A DNA stretch of 64,000 nucleotides from JAVBNT01 sp031551355 (GTDB lineage: Bacteria > Vulcanimicrobiota > CADAWZ01), in NCBI GenBank assembly GCA_031551355.1, contig JAVBNT010000010.1, forward strand, positions 62,001-126,000, written 5' to 3'. Shown here piece after piece: positions 18,383-26,184 of this stretch. Under the pieces are notes generated by a model that did no database searches, was not told the origin of the DNA, and saw nothing but the letters and a program-made list of their open reading frames with translations. How positions within the stretch are numbered: position 1 is the stretch's first letter; each line of letters starts with the position of its first letter. The translations under genes were made by a program, and so were the position numbers.

Positions 18383-19266
18383 TGTCGGACATCAAAGTAA
18401 AAGAAAACCCTGAAATAACAGCAGAAAAACCTATTTTAACTTTCGAAAACGTGTCCAAGATATTCTTCAAAAATACACCGAAAGAGTTTACAGCAATCAA
18501 AGATGTAAATTTCCAGGTCGACGATATCGAACATGAGGGAGAATTTATCGCCCTTCTAGGCCCTTCCGGGTGCGGAAAATCAACGGTAATGAACATTATC
18601 GCCGGTCTTTCGCCCCATTTCCCTCCAACCTCCGGCAAGGCATTGCTCAGAGGTGAACCGATAACCGGTCCCGGCAAAGACAGAGGGATGATTTTTCAGA
18701 AATACAGCTCATTCCCGCATCTGACGGTTCTGCAAAACATTATGTTCGGAATAGAACTAATGTCGGAAGCGGACAAAAAAGAACTGCTGAATGCGGAGCC
18801 GGACAAAGATATAATAACAAATTACGCAATGGACTGGGTAAAAAAAGTCAAGCTGGAAGGAAACGAATACAAATATCCCAACCAGCTCAGCGGAGGCATG
18901 CAGCAAAGAGTCGCGATCGCCAGAACTCTGGCGCTTAAACCGAGGATAATTCTGATGGACGAGCCGTTCAGCGCACTTGATGAACCGACAAGATTGTCTA
19001 TGCAGGATCTGCTTCACAATCTGTGGCTGGAAACACAGTCCACGGTATTTATGATTAGTCACAGTATCTCGGAAGCCGTTTTTCTGGCCGACAGAATATG
19101 GATGTTTACCCCGTCACCGGGAACGATTGCTTTTGAAATATCCGATTTGCCGCGCGCAACCGACAATGCGCTGTTTGAGCAGGAAAAACCTGACTTCAAA
19201 GAAAATGTAATGGTTATAACCGAGCATTTTCAAAAAATAGCAGAAAATAGAGAGTCATTTTCATGA
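18382..19266 (+). CDS. ABC transporter ATP-binding protein, SsuB/TauB-like
   Basis: A 294-residue ATPase that would power the adjacent permease. Walker A is GPSGCGKST (about residues 60-68), the Q-loop is FQKYSSFPHLTV, the signature is LSGGMQQRVAIA, Walker B is IILMDEPFSALDE and the switch His is in MISHSISEA. An N-terminal extension of about 15 residues (KVKENPEITAEKP) precedes the usual fold. The start overlaps the permease stop by one base, and the stop overlaps the next gene by 4 bases (ATGA). The C-terminal 50 residues after the H-loop are acidic and family-typical. Confidence 0.94.
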   Translation: MSDIKVKENPEITAEKPILTFENVSKIFFKNTPKEFTAIKDVNFQVDDIEHEGEFIALLGPSGCGKSTVMNIIAGLSPHFPPTSGKALLRGEPITGPGKDRGMIFQKYSSFPHLTVLQNIMFGIELMSEADKKELLNAEPDKDIITNYAMDWVKKVKLEGNEYKYPNQLSGGMQQRVAIARTLALKPRIILMDEPFSALDEPTRLSMQDLLHNLWLETQSTVFMISHSISEAVFLADRIWMFTPSPGTIAFEISDLPRATDNALFEQEKPDFKENVMVITEHFQKIAENRESFS

Positions 19267-20132
19267 GCGTAAGAAAACGAAGTTGGACAGACGGAGTAAG
19301 GGAAGCTTTTTTCTTAAAGTTTCCTGTGCCTATTTTTGGCAAACTGCCGCTTAATCTCATAGGTTTCACAGGGATGTGCATCACCAGTTTATTCGAGCCT
19401 TCGATGTGGTGGGCAACATTCGCTGCCGAAAGTACCTATCTTGTAAGCATGTCCGGCAGCAACATGGTCAGAAAAGTCCTGGATGAGAAGGATGCGGCCG
19501 AGCGGAAGGCGCTGTGGGAAGCCAAGAAAATACAAATGCTCAACAAACTTTCCGCTCAGGGAAGGGTGCGTTTCAGACAAATAGAAGCTCTGGGCAGAAA
19601 TATTGCGATAATTTATGAAAACGCTTCCAGAGACGGGATGTTTATTGATATGGCCAACCTCAATACCGCCAACGAACTCATATGGTATGCCCTGCGGCTG
19701 CTGACATCCAAAGAAGCCATGATTCAGAATATCAAGGGCAATACCAAAGAAATGCTTGAGACAAAAATTAAAAATATGGAACAAAATCTGGCCCGGGAAT
19801 CAAGCGAAAAGCTCAAAAAGACACTCGAATCCACAATAGCGACAATGAAAAAAAGGTTGGAGACGTTTGAAACCGTAAACGAAAATATGAAAAGCGTGGA
19901 TCTGGAACTTTTGCGAATTGAAGAGCAACTGGCACTTCTGCACAGCACAATTACGATAAACTCGCAAACGGGCAGTGCCGCAATGTCCCAACGTATAGAC
20001 ATTGCTGAATCATCCATTACCGAATCAAACGAATGGGTAACAATGAATCAGGATCTGTTCGGCTCGCTTGGTGATGAATTCACCGGGGCTCCCCCTGAAA
20101 ATATATTTACCAATCCGACAACAACAACCTAA
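19263..20132 (+). CDS. Membrane-associated coiled-coil protein of the PspA/ABC/AAA+ cluster, unknown family
   Basis: A 289-residue protein starting in an ATGA overlap with the ABC ATPase. Residues about 20-65 are moderately hydrophobic (FGKLPLNLIGFTGMCITSLF, then MWWATFAAESTYLVSM), suggesting membrane attachment. Residues 75-255 are mostly charged helix with several coiled-coil stretches (IKNMEQNLARESSEKLKKTL). The tail ends IFTNPTTTT, much like the C-terminus of the PspA homologue (GPTETTT). I do not recognise the family. The translational coupling and the shared tail argue that it works with the ABC module and PspA. Confidence 0.7.
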   Translation: MSVRKRSWTDGVREAFFLKFPVPIFGKLPLNLIGFTGMCITSLFEPSMWWATFAAESTYLVSMSGSNMVRKVLDEKDAAERKALWEAKKIQMLNKLSAQGRVRFRQIEALGRNIAIIYENASRDGMFIDMANLNTANELIWYALRLLTSKEAMIQNIKGNTKEMLETKIKNMEQNLARESSEKLKKTLESTIATMKKRLETFETVNENMKSVDLELLRIEEQLALLHSTITINSQTGSAAMSQRIDIAESSITESNEWVTMNQDLFGSLGDEFTGAPPENIFTNPTTTT

Positions 20133-20189
20133 AAAGCCCGGGATTTTCCGGAACGAATATTTTACACCTGATACACGGAGATAAATAAT

Positions 20190-21962
20190 ATGGCAGAAAT
20201 GACATCCTGGGCCGAAACAATGAAACAGGTTTTCATCGGCGGAACAACCAGTCAATTCATCCTTTACGGAAACGTATTTGATCTGGTTCCAATCTCTAGG
20301 GGAAACAAAACTGAGTTCGTCTCCATTCGCGATTATCTTGAAGAAGCAATGTTTGCCCCTTTTGAGGTCGTTATTTTTTATGACAGGGGCAAGGGAATCA
20401 GGGTTAAACGCGGTATGGAAGAATTCAGAAAATACCTCGCAATCCATGATAGTTTCAACGAAACTAATTATGCGACATATTCCGGACAGCTGCCAAGAGA
20501 TTCCAGAAGAGCTACGGAACTGATAGACCGGTTTCTGCAGGTCGGCCTCCAGCGTATGAGGTATGTTGAAAACGGAGGCGACGGCAATGCACTGAAAGGG
20601 ATTCCCAATCCGACAAAAATAGCTGTTGTCATTGATTACGCCCAGTATATAGCCCCAAGAGCGGAAATAACGCAACTTATGGGCGATTCGGCGGAAACAC
20701 TGATCAAAATACTCGACTGGGCCTCAGATCCGTCAATATTAGGGGCTAATATAGTAACCTGTATGATAACTGAGAATCTTCAGGATCTGAATAAACTGAT
20801 TGTTGAAAACCCCTACAATGCAAAAATTAAAATACCGATGCCGACGGAAAAGGAACTCGGAGACTATTGTAATTTCCTTAAAGAAAAGACTCCTAATTTC
20901 AGCCAGTGCTGCAAAATGAATGCCGAACAACTGGGACAAAGCATGCTTGGCCTGACAAGAGTCGGCGTCCGCTCGGTTGTATCTCTGGCGGCCAATAACA
21001 ACCGGGAACTCGATCACAAATTTCTGGCAAAAAACAAAAAAGAAATAATCGAAAAAGAATGCAATGACTTGCTCGAATTTATTGAGGTTCCTTACAATAT
21101 GGATATGGTGGCAGGCCATAAAGCGGCCAAGGAATGGCTCCGGGAAGACTCTCTGCTGATAAAAGAAGGCAAAACACGCTCCATACCTATGGGTTATCTG
21201 CTTACCGGGGGAATCGGCACCGGTAAAACATTTCTGGCAAATTGCTGGGCCGGTGAACTTGGCATACCTTTCGTGAAATTCAAAAACTTCAGGGACAAGT
21301 GGCAGGGAGCCACGGAAGGCAACCTGGAGAAAATCTTCAATGTAATGGATGCTCTCGGACAGGTGATCGTATTCATCGATGAAGCGGATCAATCAACAGG
21401 AAAAAGAGACGGCGGCAGCGGAGACTCCGGCGTTTCCGGACGTGTTTATTCGATGCTGGCACAGAAAATGAGTGATACGAGAAACCGCGGCAAAATAATC
21501 TGGATTCTCGCCACTTCAAGACCGGATCTTTTGGAAGTAGATCTCAAGCGTCAGGGGAGGCTTGATGTCCATATTCCGCTTTTTGCTCCGCAGACGGACA
21601 AGGAAAGGGATGAACTCTTTAAGGTAGTAGCCAAAAAAATGGGCTCGGATATCCCGTCCGCCAAACTGCCTAAATTACCTCCGGGCATGGCACTCGGCGG
21701 TAATGAAATGGAATCACTGCTGGTGAGAGCTTACAGAGTTTATGATCTTCAGCGGGGCAAGAAAAAGCGTTCTCTGGAAACAATACTAACCGAGCTTACA
21801 ACAGATTTCAGGCCTTCCGCACATACAAAAGCACTGGAATATATGGATTTAGTTGCCGTTAAGGAATGTACGGACTCAAGATTTCTTCCGGAACACTTTA
21901 AAAAGATGAGTATGGATGAACTGGATAAAAAACTTGAATACTTAAAATATAATATGTCCTAA
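20190..21962 (+). CDS. AAA+ ATPase with degenerate N-terminal ATPase-like half
   Basis: A 590-residue protein. The C-terminal AAA+ module has Walker A GGIGTGKTF (near residues 338-346), Walker B VIVFIDEAD (about 392-400), a sensor-like ILATSRPDLLEVDL and an arginine-finger region RQGRLD. The first 300 residues look like a second AAA-type fold without a Walker A: SQFILYGNVFDL, then VVIDYAQYIAPRAEI in the Walker B position and a helical lid-like segment. The closest resemblance I see is to Ycf46/FtsH-like AAA proteins, but the N-terminal half differs. CGGAG lies 8 bases before the ATG. In this setting it could remodel PspA polymers as PspA partner AAA+ proteins do; that is inference. Confidence 0.85.
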   Translation: MAEMTSWAETMKQVFIGGTTSQFILYGNVFDLVPISRGNKTEFVSIRDYLEEAMFAPFEVVIFYDRGKGIRVKRGMEEFRKYLAIHDSFNETNYATYSGQLPRDSRRATELIDRFLQVGLQRMRYVENGGDGNALKGIPNPTKIAVVIDYAQYIAPRAEITQLMGDSAETLIKILDWASDPSILGANIVTCMITENLQDLNKLIVENPYNAKIKIPMPTEKELGDYCNFLKEKTPNFSQCCKMNAEQLGQSMLGLTRVGVRSVVSLAANNNRELDHKFLAKNKKEIIEKECNDLLEFIEVPYNMDMVAGHKAAKEWLREDSLLIKEGKTRSIPMGYLLTGGIGTGKTFLANCWAGELGIPFVKFKNFRDKWQGATEGNLEKIFNVMDALGQVIVFIDEADQSTGKRDGGSGDSGVSGRVYSMLAQKMSDTRNRGKIIWILATSRPDLLEVDLKRQGRLDVHIPLFAPQTDKERDELFKVVAKKMGSDIPSAKLPKLPPGMALGGNEMESLLVRAYRVYDLQRGKKKRSLETILTELTTDFRPSAHTKALEYMDLVAVKECTDSRFLPEHFKKMSMDELDKKLEYLKYNMS

Positions 21963-21973
21963 GAGGTGATTCT

Positions 21974-22933
21974 ATGGGTAAATTTAATCTTATTAAAGCT
22001 ATAAAATCAGCATTTTACAATGACAATTCCGAGGAAGAAAAAAATAGCGGCAAAGATAAACAGCAAAAGCCGGAAACTCCAAAGGATGATGGAATGCTGG
22101 ATCTTGACGCCGTTGATGCTATTCTTGATAAGTCATGTAAAAAATTTAAAGGCGAAGCAGTAGAAGAAGCTGAGAAAAAAGACGAACCGGCAAAAGAACC
22201 TGAAAAAGAGCCGCAGACGGAAGAAACCGTTATTGAAGAACAGGCAAATACTGAAGAAGTAGAAGAGAAAGAACAGGACACTGCCGAAGAAGATAAAAAA
22301 ATTAGTGAAAAAACTAAAAAAATCAGTTTTGCAGCCCTGAAAGATCTACATGCAAAAATTACATTTGACTTTGAAAAGACTGTCAAAGACGGGGAAGAAT
22401 GCGCCAATATCCCTCCGGAGGGCGAATGCATTGATTTTGAAAAAGTATTCAAAGCGGCCAATATGAAGCCGGTAAAAAACAAATGGAGTCTTGTATCCAT
22501 TGCCGATTTTATCGAAAATTTGAAAAACGAAGATCCTGACAGTGATATAGAAAAACGCAAGTCAATACTTAACGCCGCTCTGAAATCAGACAAAGTTAAT
22601 AAAAATGAACTGCTTGAAGACGCGGTAAGAAGAGATAAGGCAATTGACACCTACGAGGAATTCCTTCATAACAGAATTAATAACAGGGCAGAACGACTGA
22701 CTGTCCAAAACGGAGATATGGAAAAGCAGATTCGCGAACTTCAGGAGCAAATACAAAAAAACAACGAGCAAATACAAAAAGAAAAAGATTTCTTCACCAG
22801 ATGGATTGAGGAAAAAGAAGAACTCGAATCAAGACTGTTCATAGCCTGCCATTACCTTGGTGACAACAGCGCTATAACGATAGGTGCGGTTACGCAGGGA
22901 GCACAAGGCAGAGCTCAAAAAAGCAGGGAGTGA
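21974..22933 (+). CDS. Acidic coiled-coil protein of the PspA/ABC/AAA+ cluster
   Basis: A 319-residue protein with AGAGGTGAT before its ATG, 11 bases after the AAA+ stop. It has no signal peptide. Residues 15-120 are low complexity and strongly acidic (EKKDEPAKEPEKEPQTEETV), probably disordered. Residues 125-220 may form a small folded domain (CIDFEKVFKAANMKPVKNKW). Residues 235-295 are a coiled coil (NGDMEKQIRELQEQIQKNNE). I do not recognise the family. The charge pattern suggests an adaptor or scaffold. Its stop overlaps a possible GTG start of the next gene. Confidence 0.65.
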   Translation: MGKFNLIKAIKSAFYNDNSEEEKNSGKDKQQKPETPKDDGMLDLDAVDAILDKSCKKFKGEAVEEAEKKDEPAKEPEKEPQTEETVIEEQANTEEVEEKEQDTAEEDKKISEKTKKISFAALKDLHAKITFDFEKTVKDGEECANIPPEGECIDFEKVFKAANMKPVKNKWSLVSIADFIENLKNEDPDSDIEKRKSILNAALKSDKVNKNELLEDAVRRDKAIDTYEEFLHNRINNRAERLTVQNGDMEKQIRELQEQIQKNNEQIQKEKDFFTRWIEEKEELESRLFIACHYLGDNSAITIGAVTQGAQGRAQKSRE

Positions 22934-22938
22934 TTGCT

Positions 22939-24246
22939 TTGCCTGAAAAGATCCTTAGAGATCCTGTTCATGGAGACATTAGTATCAGCAAAAATACCGA
23001 GCTTGGGCTGCTGGACACCCCGGAGATACAAAGGCTCAGAGGGATAAAACAGCTGGGAACGGCTAATTTCGTGTATCCATGTGCCCTTCATACAAGATTT
23101 GATCATTCACTGGGTACTTTATTCGTAACCGACAAAATAGTAATAACAATGGAGCATCAGACCGGAGAGCCGCTTTTTTCCAGGGAAGAGAAAGAGTTGC
23201 TGAGGATTGGTGCTCTTTTGCATGATGTTTCACATATTCCGTTTGGACATACGTTTGAAGATGAAAGGCAAATATTCGAACGGCATGACGCACCCGACAG
23301 GTTCGCCCATTTTCTGAATCAAGGCGTCCTTGCCAAAAAAATACGTGAGCTAGGGCTCACAGTTCCGCTGTCTCTGCTGCTAAACAGAAAGTCGGAAAAC
23401 AAGGTAATGTGCGAAATAATCAGCGGTACCATCTGCGCGGACTTGCTTGATTATCTGGCAAGAGACAGCTATTTCTGTGGTATATCCCATACCTACGATC
23501 AGAGAATCTTAAGATATTTCCGAGTAAACAACGGTATCTTTTATATAGACTGCCAAAAGAAGGGTATACTGAGACAGGATGTTTTGTCCGAAGTCATAAA
23601 CCTGCTGCGGCTGCGTTACTTTATGTCTGAAAGGGTATATTTTCACCATGCAAAAACAGCTTCCGGGGCAATGATTTCCAAAGCCGTGGAAATGGCCGTC
23701 AGAAACGGCCTGACAAAACAGGAACTGTTTCCGCTAAATGATGAAGGATTACTGTTTATGCTGCAGTCAAAACATCAGAAAGTGAAAGAAATAACGGAAC
23801 TGATAGAGCTGCTAAGGACCAGAAGTCTTTATAAAAGATGCTATATAATTACCCGCAAAATTGGCCCGGTACGCCAGGAGGAGCTGATATCAAAATACCA
23901 TCTTGACGCTCAAAAAAGAGAAGAAGCCGAGCAGTTTCTGATTCGAAAGCTCAGACTTAGGCAGGGCGAATTGATTCTCTACTGCCCCAGTTCTGATATG
24001 GCCCTGAAAGAAGCAAACGTGATGGTGAAAATAGACGAGACCAGTCCGAAAAAACTGTCATCTCTGAAAATACCGGAAATAGACGTTTTACTCGATAAAC
24101 ACAGGGATTTATGGAAATTCTATGTATTTATTGCCCCGCACTTAAAAGACAGGCTGAAACAGATATCAAGGGCTTGTGAAGAATTTTTCGGCGAAGAAAA
24201 CCATATGCCGGCACTTCAGTCAGGACAATCGTTCTTCGGATTTTAA
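22939..24246 (+). CDS. HD-domain phosphohydrolase, SAMHD1/YwfO-like
   Basis: About 435 residues. TTG at 22939 is preferred since AGGGAG lies 8 bases upstream; a GTG at 22930 overlapping the previous stop as GTGA is the alternative. The product begins PEKILRDPVHGDISIS, the signature opening of dNTPase-like HD proteins. The HD motif is ALHTRFDHSLGT and LLHDVSHIPFGHTFED, with the last metal ligand in CADLLDYLARDSYFCGI. This is a distinct paralogue of the Dgt at 8296-9351 and lies at the end of the PspA/ABC/AAA+ cluster. The family hydrolyses dNTPs or other phosphate esters; the substrate here is unknown. Confidence 0.85.
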   Translation: MPEKILRDPVHGDISISKNTELGLLDTPEIQRLRGIKQLGTANFVYPCALHTRFDHSLGTLFVTDKIVITMEHQTGEPLFSREEKELLRIGALLHDVSHIPFGHTFEDERQIFERHDAPDRFAHFLNQGVLAKKIRELGLTVPLSLLLNRKSENKVMCEIISGTICADLLDYLARDSYFCGISHTYDQRILRYFRVNNGIFYIDCQKKGILRQDVLSEVINLLRLRYFMSERVYFHHAKTASGAMISKAVEMAVRNGLTKQELFPLNDEGLLFMLQSKHQKVKEITELIELLRTRSLYKRCYIITRKIGPVRQEELISKYHLDAQKREEAEQFLIRKLRLRQGELILYCPSSDMALKEANVMVKIDETSPKKLSSLKIPEIDVLLDKHRDLWKFYVFIAPHLKDRLKQISRACEEFFGEENHMPALQSGQSFFGF

Positions 24247-24342
24247 ACGGTTCCTTACAGAGAGTATTAAGACAAAAATATCAGCGTGGCAAAGCAGATT
24301 CGAAATTTTAACTATTTTATATTTAATATTTGAGGGCCTTTT

Positions 24343-24867
24343 ATGAAACCAATACAACTACGTTACAAATTTTGTCCCGTGTGCGGGAAACGCCTGATAA
24401 CAAAATACACTGAAGGCAAAGACAGGCTTGTCTGTGTGGAATGCGGCTTTATTTTTTACCAGAACCCCATCCCTTCGGTGGGAATGATCGTCATCAAAGA
24501 AGGCAGCTGCCTTTTCATAAAACGCGGAAAAGCTCCCGGACAAAATACCTGGGCGCCTCCGTCAGGATTTGTCGAGTGCGGAGAAACGCTTGAGGAAGCC
24601 GCCGCCAGGGAATTAAAAGAAGAAACCGGATTGATTGGCCATACGGCGGAACTTCTCGGTGCATATTCGGAAACTAACGAAGTCTACGGCGACATCATAA
24701 CCGTAGTATATCTGATGAAAGTAACCGGCGGCGAGCTAACGGCCGGTGACGACGCACTTGATGCACGTTTTTATCATCTTGACGACTTGCCGAGAATACA
24801 TTTTGCCTGCTTTAAAAAAGCCTTAAAAGAATACAAAAAAAGGCATCTGAAAGTTAAGAAAAACTAA
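24343..24867 (+). CDS. Nudix hydrolase with N-terminal zinc ribbon
   Basis: A 174-residue hydrolase that cleaves nucleoside diphosphates linked to another moiety. The zinc ribbon is KFCPVCGKRL then CVECGFIFYQNPIPSV, as in NADH pyrophosphatase-type proteins. The Nudix box is GFVECGETLEEAAARELKEE (about residues 73-92), complete. This layout (C4 ribbon plus Nudix) is close to NudC-like or ADP-ribose pyrophosphatase families, but it is shorter than NudC. The gene is followed after one base by the TatD gene, so the pair is likely an operon. A start with GAGGGCC upstream is clear. Confidence 0.87.
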   Translation: MKPIQLRYKFCPVCGKRLITKYTEGKDRLVCVECGFIFYQNPIPSVGMIVIKEGSCLFIKRGKAPGQNTWAPPSGFVECGETLEEAAARELKEETGLIGHTAELLGAYSETNEVYGDIITVVYLMKVTGGELTAGDDALDARFYHLDDLPRIHFACFKKALKEYKKRHLKVKKN

Positions 24868-24868
24868 A

Positions 24869-25627
24869 GTGCTTGCCGATATCCATACACACCTGCACCA
24901 TTTCGGAGCCGATGAAATCAAAGAAATAATAGAACATCCTGATGTACCCGATGTGATTATCAGCTCCGTATGGAACAAAAAAGAACTTGAATACAGTCTT
25001 GATTTGAAAAAGTCATACGGCAAAATCCTGATTTCCGCAGGAGTCCATCCGCAGATAGCCGACATCAGCGACAAAGAATGCCTTGATTTTTCCGAAAATC
25101 TCGGCAAAATAGCGCCGCAGCTCACGGCAATAGGCGAAATCGGTTACGATCTTTACGAAACCAACCCTCCGCAAAAATCGCAATTGCATTTTTTTGAACA
25201 GGCAATACAAACAGCGGAAAACTATAATTTACCGGTTATAATACATTGCCGCAATGCCTTCGAAGAGCTTTTGCCCGGATTAAGCAAAATCAGTGTTCCC
25301 GTAATTTTACACGGTTACAGCGGCGGCTTTAAATATCTTAACGATGTTATTAAAAAAAATTACTACATATCATTTGGTACGCCGCTGACTTACGAACAAT
25401 CAAGAAATCTGAGAAGAATAGCCGCTTTATTACCACTGCCGCAAATACTGACGGAAACCGACAGTCCATTTAACCTCAGGCGGCATGCGAACTGGCAGGC
25501 CGAGAAGAACAAACCTTATAACCTGAAAAAAGTTGTACAAACGGTCGCAGAGGTAAAAATGATGCCCCTGGAAGAGACAGAGGAAATTATTTTTCAAAAT
25601 TATACTAAAATATTTTGCCGCTCCTGA
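24869..25627 (+). CDS. TatD-family metal-dependent deoxyribonuclease
   Basis: A 252-residue TIM-barrel hydrolase of the amidohydrolase superfamily. GTG is the start directly after the Nudix stop. Metal ligands: ADIHTHLHH at the N-terminus, IGEIGYDLYE in the middle (the conserved Glu), PVIIHCRNAFEELL for the His, LHGYSGGF for the next His and LTETDSPFNL for the Asp. Length and motif order match the TatD family, whose members have 3'-exonuclease or D-aminoacyl-tRNA deacylase activity. No ribosome binding site is obvious, consistent with coupling to the upstream gene. Confidence 0.88.
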   Translation: MLADIHTHLHHFGADEIKEIIEHPDVPDVIISSVWNKKELEYSLDLKKSYGKILISAGVHPQIADISDKECLDFSENLGKIAPQLTAIGEIGYDLYETNPPQKSQLHFFEQAIQTAENYNLPVIIHCRNAFEELLPGLSKISVPVILHGYSGGFKYLNDVIKKNYYISFGTPLTYEQSRNLRRIAALLPLPQILTETDSPFNLRRHANWQAEKNKPYNLKKVVQTVAEVKMMPLEETEEIIFQNYTKIFCRS

Positions 25628-25641
25628 ATTAATTTCTTTTC

Positions 25642-25858
25642 TTATACGGCGGAAACAACGACGACATTTCTGACTATTGCAGTGCCGCATCTGCCGGCGG
25701 CGGACGCTTCGTATTGAATACGCTCACCGCAAGCACTGGCATAGAAAATATGGAAGATAATACAGGACTAATAAGCGGGACAATATCTTCATAGACTCAA
25801 AAGGCGCACAAAATACGAATGACAAAGCATATAACGAAAAATACATAACTGTCAATTA
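25642..25858 (+). pseudogene. Frameshifted 3' gene remnant
   Basis: Frame 1 reads LYGGNNDDISDYCSAASAGG and on through GRFVLNTLTASTGIENM before a TAG at 25792. A one-base change of frame continues as IDSKGAQNTNDKAYNEKYIT and ends at TAA 25858. The two parts together look like the C-terminal end of a secreted Gly/Asn-rich protein that has lost its 5' part and gained a frameshift. A chance open frame is possible. The terminator that follows at 25877 fits a former gene end. Confidence 0.4.
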
Positions 25859-25876
25859 AAATTATCAAACAGAAAC

Positions 25877-25938
25877 GGGGCTGTCGTGCTAAGCGGAGCT
25901 TTCCAGCTCCACTTAGCACGGTAGCCCCCTATTTTTTA
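25877..25938 (+). terminator. Strong intrinsic terminator with long stem
   Basis: GGGGCT, then CGTGCTAAG, GGAGCT, loop TTCC and the complementary AGCTCC, CTTAGCACG, AGCCCC form a stem of more than 20 pairs over 53 bases, followed by CTATTTTTT. It ends transcription of the Nudix-tatD region or the decayed gene. Confidence 0.85.
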
Positions 25939-26184
25939 CATGCCGATTTTATTTTTTGTATTATAAGACTAATACGTAATATTGTATGCAAATATTTTAC
26001 AAATAAGCTTACATTGACTTTTACAGCAAAATAGATTAAGATTAATTCACTCTGTTTTTGAGGGAAGTTTTTTAAGAATAAACTTTTAATAGCAGCAGTA
26101 TTGATTATTTTGTTCATAATTCCTGACAGCCGGTGCGAATAGAAAAAACAAACAGAGTTACAGACGACAAGGAGACAATTGTTT

